Source: Chloroflexota bacterium (GTDB taxonomy: Bacteria; Chloroflexota; Anaerolineae; Anaerolineales; UBA4823). From it: a stretch of 59,539 nt of DNA. The notes beneath the pieces are model-generated. The model searched no databases. It was not told the origin of the DNA and saw nothing but the letters and a program-made list of their open reading frames with translations. Each line of letters begins with the position of its first letter. Positions within the stretch are counted from its first letter, which is position 1. Both the position numbers and the translations under genes were made by a program. The stretch is taken from contig JAKQIM010000052.1 of assembly GCA_029557965.1 (NCBI GenBank), forward strand, positions 1 through 59,539. Direction: 5' to 3'. This document shows, piece by piece, positions 34,881-44,500 of this stretch.

Positions 34881-35690
34881 ATGACTTCTCCCTACCAGAT
34901 CTTACTTACCAATGACGACGGCATCCAATCTCCTGGCTTGTGGACTGCCGCCAGGGCACTTTCAACACTGGGCTATGTGCATGTGGTCGCCCCGCGCGAC
35001 CAATTTTCTGGCGCAGGGCGCAGTTTGCCGTCGAATTCTGATGGCATCATCACCCCCTTACCCCTGCAAGTCAACGGCCAGGTGTGGCAGGTGTATTCGG
35101 TTGGCGGCACGCCCGCCCAGGCAGTGCTGCATGCGCTCTACGAGATACTGCCCCAGCCGCCTGATTTGGTGGTGTCGGGCATCAACTATGGCGCCAATAT
35201 TGGCGTTGGCGTGACCGTATCGGGGACGGTGGGCGCGGCAATGGAGGCGGCTGGAGCGGGCATCCCGGCCCTGGCGATCTCGCTAGAAACGGACCAGGTC
35301 CATCACCTGTCGTATTCAACTGAGGTCGATTTCTCGGCGGCGGGGCATTTCACCGCCTTGTTTGGCCGCCTGTTGTTAGAGCGGCGCATGCCAGGCGATG
35401 TTCACTTGTTGAAGGTAGATGTACCCTGTGACGCCTCGCCGGATACGCCCTGGCGGGTAACGCGCCTGGCGCGCGCTCCCTTCTACGTGCCGGTGGCCCC
35501 CAAGCGCACCTCGTGGAACACGCCTGAAACAGTGGGCTACCGTCTTAATGAAACGATAGACCTGGCAGACGCCGATTCAGATGCTTCTGTGCTGGTGTCA
35601 CAACGCCTTGTCTCCGTGACCCCCCTCAGCCTGGATATGACTGCTCGCGTGCCGCTAGGTGAGTTGGATCGTTTGCTCAGAGAAGAATAG
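34881..35690 (+). CDS. surE: 5'/3'-nucleotidase SurE
   Basis: 269 residues, the normal SurE length. Metal-binding N11-D12-D13 in LLTNDDGIQSPGL, the phosphate-loop segment VVAPRDQFSGAGRS, and SGINYGANIGVGVTVSGTVGAAMEA are all present (the usual YSGTVGAA has Val for Tyr). SurE is a Mg2+/Mn2+-dependent acid phosphatase for nucleoside monophosphates and short polyphosphate, tied to stationary-phase survival (EC 3.1.3.5). It is transcribed alone, away from the cyclase gene, and followed by a terminator before the heat-shock promoter. Confidence 0.95.
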   Translation: MTSPYQILLTNDDGIQSPGLWTAARALSTLGYVHVVAPRDQFSGAGRSLPSNSDGIITPLPLQVNGQVWQVYSVGGTPAQAVLHALYEILPQPPDLVVSGINYGANIGVGVTVSGTVGAAMEAAGAGIPALAISLETDQVHHLSYSTEVDFSAAGHFTALFGRLLLERRMPGDVHLLKVDVPCDASPDTPWRVTRLARAPFYVPVAPKRTSWNTPETVGYRLNETIDLADADSDASVLVSQRLVSVTPLSLDMTARVPLGELDRLLREE

Positions 35691-35696
35691 CCGTTG

Positions 35697-35736
35697 CACA
35701 CCCCCCGTTCAGATGGGCCGGTGTGTTAACTTTTTG
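35697..35736 (+). terminator. Rho-independent terminator after surE
   Basis: CACACC (35697-35702) pairs with GGTGTG (35720-35725), with further C-G pairing inside, and is followed by TTAACTTTTTG. It separates surE from the hrcA promoter. Confidence 0.6.
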
Positions 35737-35756
35737 TAAGAACGAGCTGGCTCCGC

Positions 35757-35785
35757 TTGACGTGATCTTTTGCTCATGGTATCAT
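35757..35785 (+). promoter_or_regulatory. Sigma-70-type promoter of the hrcA-dnaK operon
   Basis: TTGACG (35757-35762), exactly 17 bases, TATCAT (35780-35785). The start site at about 35792 would place the CIRCE operator inside the transcribed leader. Confidence 0.85.
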
Positions 35786-35798
35786 CTATCTATCGTTT

Positions 35799-35825
35799 TT
35801 AGCACTCTCGAAGCGAGAGTGCTAA
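35799..35825. promoter_or_regulatory. CIRCE operator (HrcA binding site)
   Basis: A perfect TTAGCACTC - 9 bases - GAGTGCTAA inverted repeat, the consensus CIRCE element. It stands 13 bases before hrcA, so the repressor controls its own operon. I see no other CIRCE in the window. Confidence 0.97.
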
Positions 35826-35838
35826 ATTATGGAGCGGA

Positions 35839-36873
35839 ATGGCAGCACTCAACGAGCGTCAAAAACTGATCCTGGCTTTGATCGTCCACGACTTTGTCGA
35901 GACGGCCCAGCCTATCGGTTCAAACCACCTGGTAGAGCGGTATAACCTGGACATCAGTTCAGCTACCGTGCGCAACGTGATGGTGGATCTGACCGATGCA
36001 GGGTATTTGCGCCAGCCGCACACTTCTGCCGGGCGTGTGCCTACAGAAGAAGCCTATCGTTATTTTGTGCGCCAGTTGATGGGGCATACCGAACTGCCCG
36101 CCACAACCCAACGTACGATCACGCACCAGTTCTACCAGGCTGGTCGCGATGTCAGCCGGTGGATGCGCCTGGCGGCTTCGGTGCTGGCGCACCAATCGCA
36201 GGCGGCCTCTCTGGTCACTGCGCCTCGTCCCGAACAGGCACTCTTTAAGCACCTCAGCCTCATTTCAACCCAGGGGCGCCAGGTGCTGATGGTCATGGTT
36301 TGGTCGGGTGGAGAGGTGCGCCAGCAGATGTTGACCCTGGCTGAGCCGGTCTCGCAAGAGCAGCTCAGCACTGCCGCCGCCCGCATTACCCAATTGTGCC
36401 AGGGCAAAGACCTGGAAGGCATCTCGGCCTTGCGTGGGCAGTTTGACGCCCTGGAGACGGATGTGCTTAAGTTGGTCAACGAAGATCTCGAGCGCGCCCG
36501 CCGCCTGATCTCAGGTGAGGTGTATCGCGACGGCTTGACCAACGTGCTGGCTGAGCCAGAATTTGCAGAATCAGAATCGGCCCGCAAGGCGCTGCGCGTG
36601 TTGGAAGAGCGCTCGCTGCTTGAAGACCTGCTCTCTCGCACTGTGCTGAACAGCGGCGTGGATGACGTGCAGATCTTGATCGGCGGCGAAGGCACCTGGC
36701 AAGAGCTGCGCGATTGTTCTGTGGTGCTGGCGCGCTACGGCGCTCCGGGCCTGGTGACGGGCGCCCTGGGTGTTTTGGGCCCCACGCGCATGGCTTACGG
36801 GCGGACGGTTTCAGCCGTGCGCTTTGTTTCGGGCCTGTTGAGCGACCTGGTGGTCGATTCATTAGCAGAATAA
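35839..36873 (+). CDS. hrcA: Heat-inducible transcription repressor HrcA
   Basis: 344 residues, full length. The N-terminal winged helix (ERQKLILALIVHDFVETAQ, then SSATVRNVMVDLTDAGYLRQPHTSAGRVPT) is the HrcA DNA-binding domain; the C-terminal half contains LIGGEGTW and TGALGVLGPTRMAYGR. It represses the operon by binding CIRCE and needs GroEL/ES for full activity in well-studied systems. ATG 35839 has GGAG 6 bases upstream. First gene of hrcA-grpE-dnaK-dnaJ-prmA. Confidence 0.96.
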   Translation: MAALNERQKLILALIVHDFVETAQPIGSNHLVERYNLDISSATVRNVMVDLTDAGYLRQPHTSAGRVPTEEAYRYFVRQLMGHTELPATTQRTITHQFYQAGRDVSRWMRLAASVLAHQSQAASLVTAPRPEQALFKHLSLISTQGRQVLMVMVWSGGEVRQQMLTLAEPVSQEQLSTAAARITQLCQGKDLEGISALRGQFDALETDVLKLVNEDLERARRLISGEVYRDGLTNVLAEPEFAESESARKALRVLEERSLLEDLLSRTVLNSGVDDVQILIGGEGTWQELRDCSVVLARYGAPGLVTGALGVLGPTRMAYGRTVSAVRFVSGLLSDLVVDSLAE

Positions 36874-36882
36874 GGAGTAACC

Positions 36883-37434
36883 ATGACACCAAAGAAACGA
36901 AAAGAAACGCATGCCGCCGAAGCACCCCCCATGGCGGGTGATGCGAATGAACCGGGTGGGACCACCCCTGGCGTAGCCCAACTGCAGAACGACCTGGCAG
37001 CCGCTGAAACCAAAGCAGAAGAATACTTGCAAGGCTGGCAGCGCGAACGTTCAGATTTTGCCAATTACCGGCGCCGTATTGAGCGCGAGCAGTCCAGCGG
37101 GGCGCAAAATGCCCTGGGCAGCGCCATCCGCCGCTACCTGGATATTGCCGACGACCTGGAACGGGCGCTCAAGAATCGCCCCGCCGAGGGCGATGGCGCA
37201 GCCTGGGCGCAGGGGATAGACCTCATTTATCGCAAACTGTTGGTTGCTTTTGATGCCGATGGCGTTAAGCCGATTGAAGCCGAAGGCAAGGCTTTTGATC
37301 CTTCAATGCACGAGGCCATTTCGCAAGAAGACAGCCCAGAACATGAAAGCGGGCAGGTGATCGGCGTGGTGCAGACCGGTTATATTTTGGGCGAGCGAGT
37401 GCTGCGCCCGGCGCGTGTGCGTGTAGCAAGATAA
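36883..37434 (+). CDS. grpE: Nucleotide exchange factor GrpE
   Basis: 183 residues. A short charged N-terminus leads to the long dimer helix ([35 protein letters not shown]) and the C-terminal beta domain ending in [21 protein letters not shown], the GrpE signature. It releases ADP from DnaK. Start ATG 36883 is preceded by AAGGAG. Ten bases separate it from hrcA and 28 from dnaK. Confidence 0.95.
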   Translation: MTPKKRKETHAAEAPPMAGDANEPGGTTPGVAQLQNDLAAAETKAEEYLQGWQRERSDFANYRRRIEREQSSGAQNALGSAIRRYLDIADDLERALKNRPAEGDGAAWAQGIDLIYRKLLVAFDADGVKPIEAEGKAFDPSMHEAISQEDSPEHESGQVIGVVQTGYILGERVLRPARVRVAR

Positions 37435-37462
37435 TCATCATTCATTATCAAGGAGTGTAATT

Positions 37463-39388
37463 ATGTCTAAAATCATTGGTATTGACCTGGGCACCACCAA
37501 CTCGGTGGTGGCGGTGATGGAAGGTGGCGAACCGGTTGTGATCCCTTCGGCTGAAGGCGAGCGGTTGGTGCCTTCTGTCGTGGCGGTCAACAAGAACCAC
37601 GAACGCCTGGTGGGGCGGGTTGCCCGCAACCAGGCCGTGGTGAACCCTGAGAACACCGTTTTCTCGATCAAGCGCTTCATGGGGCGCAAGTTTGATGACC
37701 CCGAAGTGCAGCGCGCCATCTCGCGCGTGCCCTACAAAGTCACCAAAGCCCCCAATGGTGACGTGCGTGTGGTGCTGGATGGGCGCGAATATTCTCCCCC
37801 CGAAATCTCAGCCATGATCTTGGGCAAGCTGAAAGCAGATGCCGAGGCTTACCTGGGTGAGACCGTCACCCAGGCTGTTATCACCGTCCCGGCTTACTTC
37901 AATGATGCCCAGCGTAACGCCACCAAAGACGCCGGCAAGATCGCGGGTTTGGAAGTGCTGCGCATTATCAACGAGCCTACGGCTTCTTCCCTGGCCTATG
38001 GGCTGGACAAGAAGAAAGAAGAAGTGATCGCCGTGTATGATTTGGGCGGCGGCACCTTCGATATCTCGGTCTTGGACGTGGGCGATGGCGTCTTCCAGGT
38101 GCGCTCTACCAATGGCGACACCTTTTTGGGCGGCGATGATTTTGACCTGCGGGTGATCGATTACCTGGCGGATGAATTCAAGCGTGAGAACGGTGTAGAC
38201 TTGCGCCAGGATCGCCAGGCTTTGCAGCGCCTGCGCGAGGCCTCTGAGAAGGCTAAGATCGAGCTTTCTAGCATGATGCAAACCGAGATCAACCTGCCCT
38301 ATATCACGGCTGATGCCTCCGGCCCCAAGCACATGGTGATGACCCTGACGCGTGCCAAGCTGGAACAGCTTACCCGCGATTTGATCGACCGTTCCTTATC
38401 CCCGGTCAAGCTGGCGCTGCGCGATGCCAGCCTGGAAGCTAAGCAGATCAACGAAGTGGTCTTGGTTGGAGGCATGACCCGCATGCCTGCCGTGCAAGAG
38501 TCTGTGCGCGGCCTGTTTGGCAAAGACCCTCACAAAGGCGTGAACCCTGATGAGGTGGTGGCAGTTGGCGCGGCAATCCAGGCCGGTGTTTTGGGAGGCG
38601 ATGTCAAAGATATCCTGCTGCTCGACGTGACCCCCCTAACCCTCTCGGTTGAGACCTTGGGCGGCGTAGCAACCCCGCTCATCGAGCGCAACACCACCAT
38701 CCCCACCCGCAAGAGCCAGGTCTTCTCTACCGCCAGCGATAACCAGCCCCAGGTAGAGATCCATGTCCTGCAGGGCGAGCGCCCCATGGCCAATGATAAC
38801 AAATCGTTGGGCAAGTTCATCCTGGATGGCATTCCCCCTGCACCGCGCGGCCTGCCGCAGATTGAAGTGACCTTCGATATCGATGCCAACGGCATCATTA
38901 AGGTGACCGCTTCAGATAAGGCCTCTGGACGCAGCCAACACATCACCATCACAGCTTCTTCTGGCCTGAATGACACTGAGGTCGAGCGCATGCGCCGCGA
39001 GGCTGAGCAGCACGCCGATGAGGACAAACAGCGCAAGGAGCTGATTGAAGCCCACAACCAGGCGGATAATGCCGTCTATACGGCTGAGAAAGCCCTGCGC
39101 GACTATGGCGATAAGGTCCCTGCAGATGTGCGCAGCAAGATTGAAGCCGAGGTGGCCAATGTCAAGCAGGCCATGCAGAGCAACAATGCTGAAACGATGA
39201 AGCAAGCCACCGAGAAGTTATTCGTCGAGATCCAAAAGATTGGCGCCTCTATGTACGGGCAAGGTGGCCCAGGCATGGGCGAGGCGGGGGCACCCGGCCC
39301 CGAGGGCGGCCCACAAGCCGGACCTCAGCCAGGGCCAACCCCCGGCGGTGACGAAGACGTGGTGGACGGCGAATTCCGCAACGTGTAA
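37463..39388 (+). CDS. dnaK: Molecular chaperone DnaK (Hsp70)
   Basis: 641 residues. Actin-like ATPase motifs [43 protein letters not shown] and [13 protein letters not shown] are intact, followed by the substrate-binding beta-sandwich ([16 protein letters not shown]) and lid helices. The Gly/Pro-rich tail ends [12 protein letters not shown], close to the conserved EEVVDAEF end. It has a strong AAGGAG site. Works with DnaJ and GrpE in the cytoplasm. A perfect hairpin follows directly after the stop. Confidence 0.97.
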   Translation: MSKIIGIDLGTTNSVVAVMEGGEPVVIPSAEGERLVPSVVAVNKNHERLVGRVARNQAVVNPENTVFSIKRFMGRKFDDPEVQRAISRVPYKVTKAPNGDVRVVLDGREYSPPEISAMILGKLKADAEAYLGETVTQAVITVPAYFNDAQRNATKDAGKIAGLEVLRIINEPTASSLAYGLDKKKEEVIAVYDLGGGTFDISVLDVGDGVFQVRSTNGDTFLGGDDFDLRVIDYLADEFKRENGVDLRQDRQALQRLREASEKAKIELSSMMQTEINLPYITADASGPKHMVMTLTRAKLEQLTRDLIDRSLSPVKLALRDASLEAKQINEVVLVGGMTRMPAVQESVRGLFGKDPHKGVNPDEVVAVGAAIQAGVLGGDVKDILLLDVTPLTLSVETLGGVATPLIERNTTIPTRKSQVFSTASDNQPQVEIHVLQGERPMANDNKSLGKFILDGIPPAPRGLPQIEVTFDIDANGIIKVTASDKASGRSQHITITASSGLNDTEVERMRREAEQHADEDKQRKELIEAHNQADNAVYTAEKALRDYGDKVPADVRSKIEAEVANVKQAMQSNNAETMKQATEKLFVEIQKIGASMYGQGGPGMGEAGAPGPEGGPQAGPQPGPTPGGDEDVVDGEFRNV

Positions 39389-39392
39389 TGTG

Positions 39393-39430
39393 ATGGATAC
39401 AACCGCCTGGCATCAGGCGGTTGTATCCAT
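39393..39430. other. Perfect hairpin between dnaK and dnaJ
   Basis: Arms of 17 bases (39393-39409 and 39414-39430) with a four-base loop, five bases after the dnaK stop. No T-run follows, so it may be a partial terminator, an mRNA stabiliser or a processing site that sets the DnaK to DnaJ ratio. A TAGAAT at 39430-39435 overlaps its end, with CTGGCA 17 bases upstream (39407-39412), a possible internal dnaJ promoter. Confidence 0.7.
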
Positions 39431-39440
39431 AGAATAAACT

Positions 39441-40571
39441 ATGGCCCCACGCGATTATTATGAAGTGCTTGGCGTTCCTCGGAACGCTTCAATGGACGAT
39501 ATCAAAGCTTCGTTCCGTAAACTGGCGCGCCAGTATCACCCCGATGTCAGCCAAGAGCCGCAAGCTGAAGAACGCTTCAAGGAGGTCAACGAAGCCTACG
39601 GCGTGCTTTCGGATCCAGATAAACGCTCTGCCTATGACCGCTTCGGCCATGCCGGGGTGCAAGGCACGGGCGGCATGCCCGACTACACCGTAGATTTTGC
39701 CGATATCTTTGAAGGGCTGTTCGGCGGGATGGGCGGTTTTGGCGGCTTTGGGCGATCCACAACGCGTTCGCGCAATGCACCGCGGCGCGGGGCCGACTTG
39801 CAGTATAAATTGAGCCTGACCTTCGAACAGGCTGTCTTTGGCGTGGAAAAAGAGGTCGATATCACGCGAGACGAGCTGTGCGAGTCCTGCGGCGGCAAAG
39901 GTGCCGAGCCGGGCACCTCTGTGACGCGCTGCGGCACCTGCAACGGTTCGGGTGAGGTGCGCCAGGTGCGCCAGACTTTGCTTGGTTCGATGGTGCAGGT
40001 CTCTACCTGCCCGGCCTGCAATGGCGCTGGCGAAACGATCTCAACCCCTTGCAAAACTTGCAGCGGGCGTGGCCTGGTACGCCGCACGCGTAAGAAGGCC
40101 GTCAGTGTACCGGCAGGTGTGGATACGGGCAACCAGATCCGCCTGGCAGGCGAGGGCCAGCCTGGCGTCAATGGCGGCCCGCATGGCAACCTGTACCTGG
40201 TGGTCGAGGTGCAGCCGCACAAATTCTTCCACCGCAAAGACAATGACGTGCTGTTAGATTTGGGCATTAACGTGGCCCAGGCCACGCTGGGCGCTGAAGT
40301 GGAAGTTCCCACCGTAGATGGCCCGGCCAAGTTAAAGATCCCGGCTGGCATCCAGCCCGGCAAAGTTTTGCGCATGCGCGGCAAGGGCGTGCCCATCCTG
40401 CGCAGCAGCGGCCGCGGCGATCAACTGGTGATCGTCAATGTAGAAATTCCCAAGAACCTCAATGCCGAACAGCGCCAACTCTTCGAGCAGTTGGCAAAAA
40501 GCCTGGGCACTGAGGCCCACCCGGCTGAACGCAGCATTATCGATTGGCTGAAAGAGGCATTAGGCGGATGA
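39441..40571 (+). CDS. dnaJ: Molecular chaperone DnaJ (Hsp40)
   Basis: 376 residues, type I DnaJ. The J domain with HPD (ARQYHPDVS), a Gly/Phe-rich linker (GLFGGMGGFGGFGRS), four CxxCxGxG zinc-finger repeats (CESCGGKG, CGTCNGSG, CPACNGAG, CKTCSGRG) and the C-terminal substrate domains are all present. No ribosome-binding site precedes the ATG, which lies 10 bases after the dnaK-dnaJ hairpin. The stop overlaps prmA by four bases. Confidence 0.96.
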   Translation: MAPRDYYEVLGVPRNASMDDIKASFRKLARQYHPDVSQEPQAEERFKEVNEAYGVLSDPDKRSAYDRFGHAGVQGTGGMPDYTVDFADIFEGLFGGMGGFGGFGRSTTRSRNAPRRGADLQYKLSLTFEQAVFGVEKEVDITRDELCESCGGKGAEPGTSVTRCGTCNGSGEVRQVRQTLLGSMVQVSTCPACNGAGETISTPCKTCSGRGLVRRTRKKAVSVPAGVDTGNQIRLAGEGQPGVNGGPHGNLYLVVEVQPHKFFHRKDNDVLLDLGINVAQATLGAEVEVPTVDGPAKLKIPAGIQPGKVLRMRGKGVPILRSSGRGDQLVIVNVEIPKNLNAEQRQLFEQLAKSLGTEAHPAERSIIDWLKEALGG

Positions 40572-41518
40572 GCAAACAAACCTGGTTAGAGGTATCGCTT
40601 AACGTAGATGGCGAGCTGGCTGAGGCCGTGGCTGAAGTGCTGGCGCGCTACATTCCTGACGGCGTGGTGATCGAATCGACTGCCGTGACTGCCGGCCCAG
40701 AAGACGAGGGCGGGCAGGCGGTGGGTCCCCTGCGCGTGTGCGGCTACCTGCCCATGGATGAGCACCTGGAAGAGAACCGCCAGCGCATTGTGGAAGGCTT
40801 GTGGTACCTTTCGCGCATTGCCGATGGCAAGACCTCAGCGCTGCCCGAGCCAACATTCCGGCCCATCCAAGAAGTCAATTGGATGGAGGCTTGGAAGGAG
40901 CATTACCACCCCATTCCGGTGGGCCAGGGCTTGATCATTGTGCCGGCCTGGCTCGAAACACCTCCTGGTGGGCGGATGCCCATTCGCATTGACCCCGGCA
41001 TGGCCTTTGGCACCGGCACCCACCCCACCACCCAGCTTTGCCTGGCGCTCTTGGAAAAATATGTGCAAACGGTTGGGCCAGCAGAAGGCTGGCAGGTGAT
41101 TGACGTCGGCTGCGGCTCAGGTATTTTGGCTGTGGCGGCGCTCAAGCTGGGGGCAGGCCGCGCCCTGGGGGTCGATATTGACCCCGAGGCCGTGGATGCC
41201 AGCCGCCAGAATGCCGCCGGCAATGGCGTTTTAGAAGCCCTGGAATTGGGGGTTGGCTCGGTAGAGGAACTGCGGGCCGGGCAGTTTGGCTTGCAGCAAG
41301 CCGGGTTGGTCTTTGCCAACATCCTGGCGCCGGTGTTGGTGCGCCTGCTGGATCAGGGCCTGGGCGATCTGGTGACGCCTGGGGGCTGGCTGGTGCTTTC
41401 GGGCATCTTGGATGAACAAAGCCCCGATGTCGAAGCCGCTTTACACAAACACGGCCTGCGGCTGGTAGAGCGCTTCCAAAGTGGCGATTGGGTGGCCCTG
41501 GCGGCCAGTCAAGCCTAA
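40568..41518 (+). CDS. prmA: Ribosomal protein L11 methyltransferase
   Basis: 316 residues from ATG 40568, overlapping the dnaJ stop (ATGA). The N-terminal substrate domain (WLEVSLNVDGELAEAVAEVL) and the SAM-binding DVGCGSGILAVAAL, preceded by GTGTHPTTQLCL, are typical of PrmA, which trimethylates L11 at several amino groups. The placement after dnaJ is common in Gram-positive and Chloroflexota genomes. The TAA stop provides the first base of the terminator palindrome. Confidence 0.92.
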   Translation: MSKQTWLEVSLNVDGELAEAVAEVLARYIPDGVVIESTAVTAGPEDEGGQAVGPLRVCGYLPMDEHLEENRQRIVEGLWYLSRIADGKTSALPEPTFRPIQEVNWMEAWKEHYHPIPVGQGLIIVPAWLETPPGGRMPIRIDPGMAFGTGTHPTTQLCLALLEKYVQTVGPAEGWQVIDVGCGSGILAVAALKLGAGRALGVDIDPEAVDASRQNAAGNGVLEALELGVGSVEELRAGQFGLQQAGLVFANILAPVLVRLLDQGLGDLVTPGGWLVLSGILDEQSPDVEAALHKHGLRLVERFQSGDWVALAASQA

Positions 41519-41566
41519 CCGATGAATAAAAAAAACGGCGTTGCGCCGTTTTTTTTATTCATCGGT
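41518..41566. terminator. Bidirectional terminator, perfect 23+3+23 palindrome
   Basis: Arms of 23 bases around the loop TTG; each arm contains CGGCG and a run of eight A or T, so a U-tract follows the GC stem on both strands. The left arm begins in the prmA stop; the right arm is the end of the diguanylate cyclase gene on the minus strand (codons Thr-Asp-Glu-stop). It serves the heat-shock operon and the convergent gene. Confidence 0.9.
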
Positions 41567-44500
41567 ATACAGCCGCACCTGGTTGCGCCCCGACTGCTTG
41601 GCGACATACATGGCGCTGTCGGCGCGGTCCAGCAGGCTGGCCAAATCGGGGATACTGCTCTTAAATTCGGCTACCCCCAGGCTGATCGTGATGGGGATTG
41701 GCCCGCGGTCTGTGTCAATGGGGGTTTTTTCCACATGGCTGCGCAGACGCTCTGCCAGCAGAGATGCGCCCTGGATATCCGTTTCGGGTAAGATGATCAC
41801 AATTTCCTCACCGCCGTAGCGCCCCATCACATCCACGTCTCGGATCTTGCTGCGCAGGCGGCCGGTCAGGCCAATCAACACCTGGTCGCCGGCCGCGTGG
41901 CCGTAGGTGTCATTGACTTGCTTGAAACGATCCAGGTCCATCATAATGGCTGAGAAAGGCCTGCCGAAGCGCCGGAAGCGCTCGACCTCGCGCTGGCCTA
42001 GCTCAAAGAAGCCCCGCCGGTTGAACAGCCCCGTCAATGGGTCGGTAATTGCCAGCCACTGGACTTCTTTCAACAGGCGGGTGTTCTCAATGGCAATGGC
42101 GGTATTTGCAGCCAGCATTTCCATCAGGTACAGGTCTTCGGTGGTATAGGCGTTGGCTTTATAGCTTTGGGTTGAGAGCATGCCAATGATACGGTCGCCC
42201 AGGCGCAGCGGCACTGCCAGGATCGAGCGGGTGTAATCTTCTTCACCAAAATGAACACCATCAAATCCAACTTCTTTTTCCATGTCTTCGATGTAGATGG
42301 ACGCCCCCGATGCAATCACCCTGCCGCTTAGCCCCTTGTCGATCGGCATGCGGGTGTTCGGATTGCGACCTCCCCGGTCAATCAAATACACCGCTTCAAC
42401 CTCGCTGTGGGCCTCGTCTACCAGGGTGATGACAAAAGCCTCGGCTGGCATGAGCTGGCTCGCGGCCTCGTGCACCGCGCCGTAGATTTGCTCGGGATCG
42501 AAACTGGCTGAGACGACTTCTTGGCTAACCCGGTGCAAGATCGCGCGGCGCTCGGCGGCCTGGCGCGCGTCTTGGTACAGGCGGGCGTTTTCTACCGCCA
42601 CCGCGGCCTGCTGGGCAAACAAGGTCAGCAGTTGCAGGTCAGAGCTGTCGAAATTGCGCAGGGGGTCTGATGCGGTCATGCCAATCACGCCCACCAGCCG
42701 CCCGCCCACCGTCAGCGGTGTGACCATTACCGTATGCCAGGAGCCTTCGTCATACTGCTGAGAACGGCCTGACCAATCGCTGTAATTTTGGATGATCAAC
42801 GGCTGCAGGCTTTCGGCTGTGCGGCCCATGGCGCCCTCGCCCATGCGCATTTGTACTCCGGTGAAGTCGTGGCCCATGTTGTAACTGGCCACAATTTCGA
42901 TCGTGTTTTGGTCGTCGTGATACAGCCCCAGCTCGCCGCCAGCCGCCTCAAGCAGTGACACTGCCCGCTCCAGGATGGTTTGCAGCAGCTTGCCAAGCTC
43001 CAATTCGGCTGAGATATCTGCCGCGGTGGCGCGCAGCGCGTCTAATTGCTGGACGCGCTCCTGTTCGGCCGCAAACAAGCGCGCATTTTCCATCACAATT
43101 GCCACCTGGTCGGCAAAGGCCACTGCCAGGCGGGCATGATCTGGCGTGTAGCGGTTGGGTTGGTAGCTGTCAATCGAAAGCATGCCCACCACGCGCTCGC
43201 GTACGATCAACGGCACGCCCAGCCAAGAACGGATCTTGATCAGCTCAAACTCCGGAAAATCCTCGCCGACATTGCCGAGAATGTAAGGTTGGCGGCTTTC
43301 GATCACCTGTGTGTTGGGGTTCGGCCCAGGGATGGGAAAGTGCATGCCGATCACTTTTTGGGGCGTTGGCCAACCCACCCCGCCCACAATCTCTAAATAC
43401 CCGTTGCGCAGCAGTTGCACCGAAGCGCTGTCGAAAGGCACCACCCTCTCCAACTGTTCCATGATGAGCTTCATGGCTTCGTCTTGCTTGAGTGTGCTGG
43501 CAACGATAGCGCCCGCCTGGCGCAGCGTTTCAGCTTCTTGGGCGCGCTGGCGCGACCTCTCGAACAACTGCGAATTTTCAATTGCCACGGCTGCCTGGCT
43601 GGCAAAGGCCTGGGCCAGGTTGGCTGAACGTTCATCGAAAGCGTTCTCCTGGCGGCTGTCAAGGGTCAGCAGGCCAATCGTCATACCGCGCCCGTGCAGC
43701 GGCACCCCCATCCAGCCCTTGATGTAATAGGAATTGCCCCAATTCTGGAAGAATGGGTTTTCTTGGGCATTTGCCAGGATCAGGGGGGTGGCGCGGTTCT
43801 GAACGCTTTCGAACAGCTCATCCACCAGGTAAACTTTGCCAATCACTTCTTCTGGGTTTTCAAGTCCGCGTCCAGCAACCGCCCGCAAGGAAATGCCTTC
43901 AAGCAGAAAGACGCAGGCGCTGTCGAAAGGCACTACCTGCTCCAGGTGAACCATGATGTTATCAAGCACCTGGCGCAGATCCAGGCTGGAAGCAATGGCT
44001 GCTGTGGCCTGGCGCAGGTTATCCGCTTCTTGGGCGCGCCGCTGTGCCAGGTCTAAGGACCAGGCCTCGGCAATGGCCAATGAAACTTGCGCTGCCACCT
44101 GGTCACAAAGAGAGATTTCGCGCCTGGTGAAGCGATGCGGCTGTTGAAAGCCAAAGAGCACCGAGCCGAGCTTCTTCTCGCCTGCGATCAAAGGCAGCGC
44201 CAGGGCTGAGCGCAATGAAATTTCTTGTGCTAACCGCTGGCTGATGTGGGGCGTTTGGAGGGCGTCTTCGATCACCACTGGCTTGCCTGTTTCTAAGACG
44301 GCATTCGTGATCGTTTCTTTGCCAATGTTGAAGATCATTTCGGGGTAAGCATGCTGCATCTTGCCAGAAGCTGCCCCTGGCAGGATGCGCTGGAGCTCTT
44401 CATTCCACAGGTTGATGTAGCAGTCGTCTGAGTTGATCAGGTTTGACATCTGGTCTGCCAGCGCTTGGAGCATGTCAGAAAAGTCTGAAACGCTGATGGC

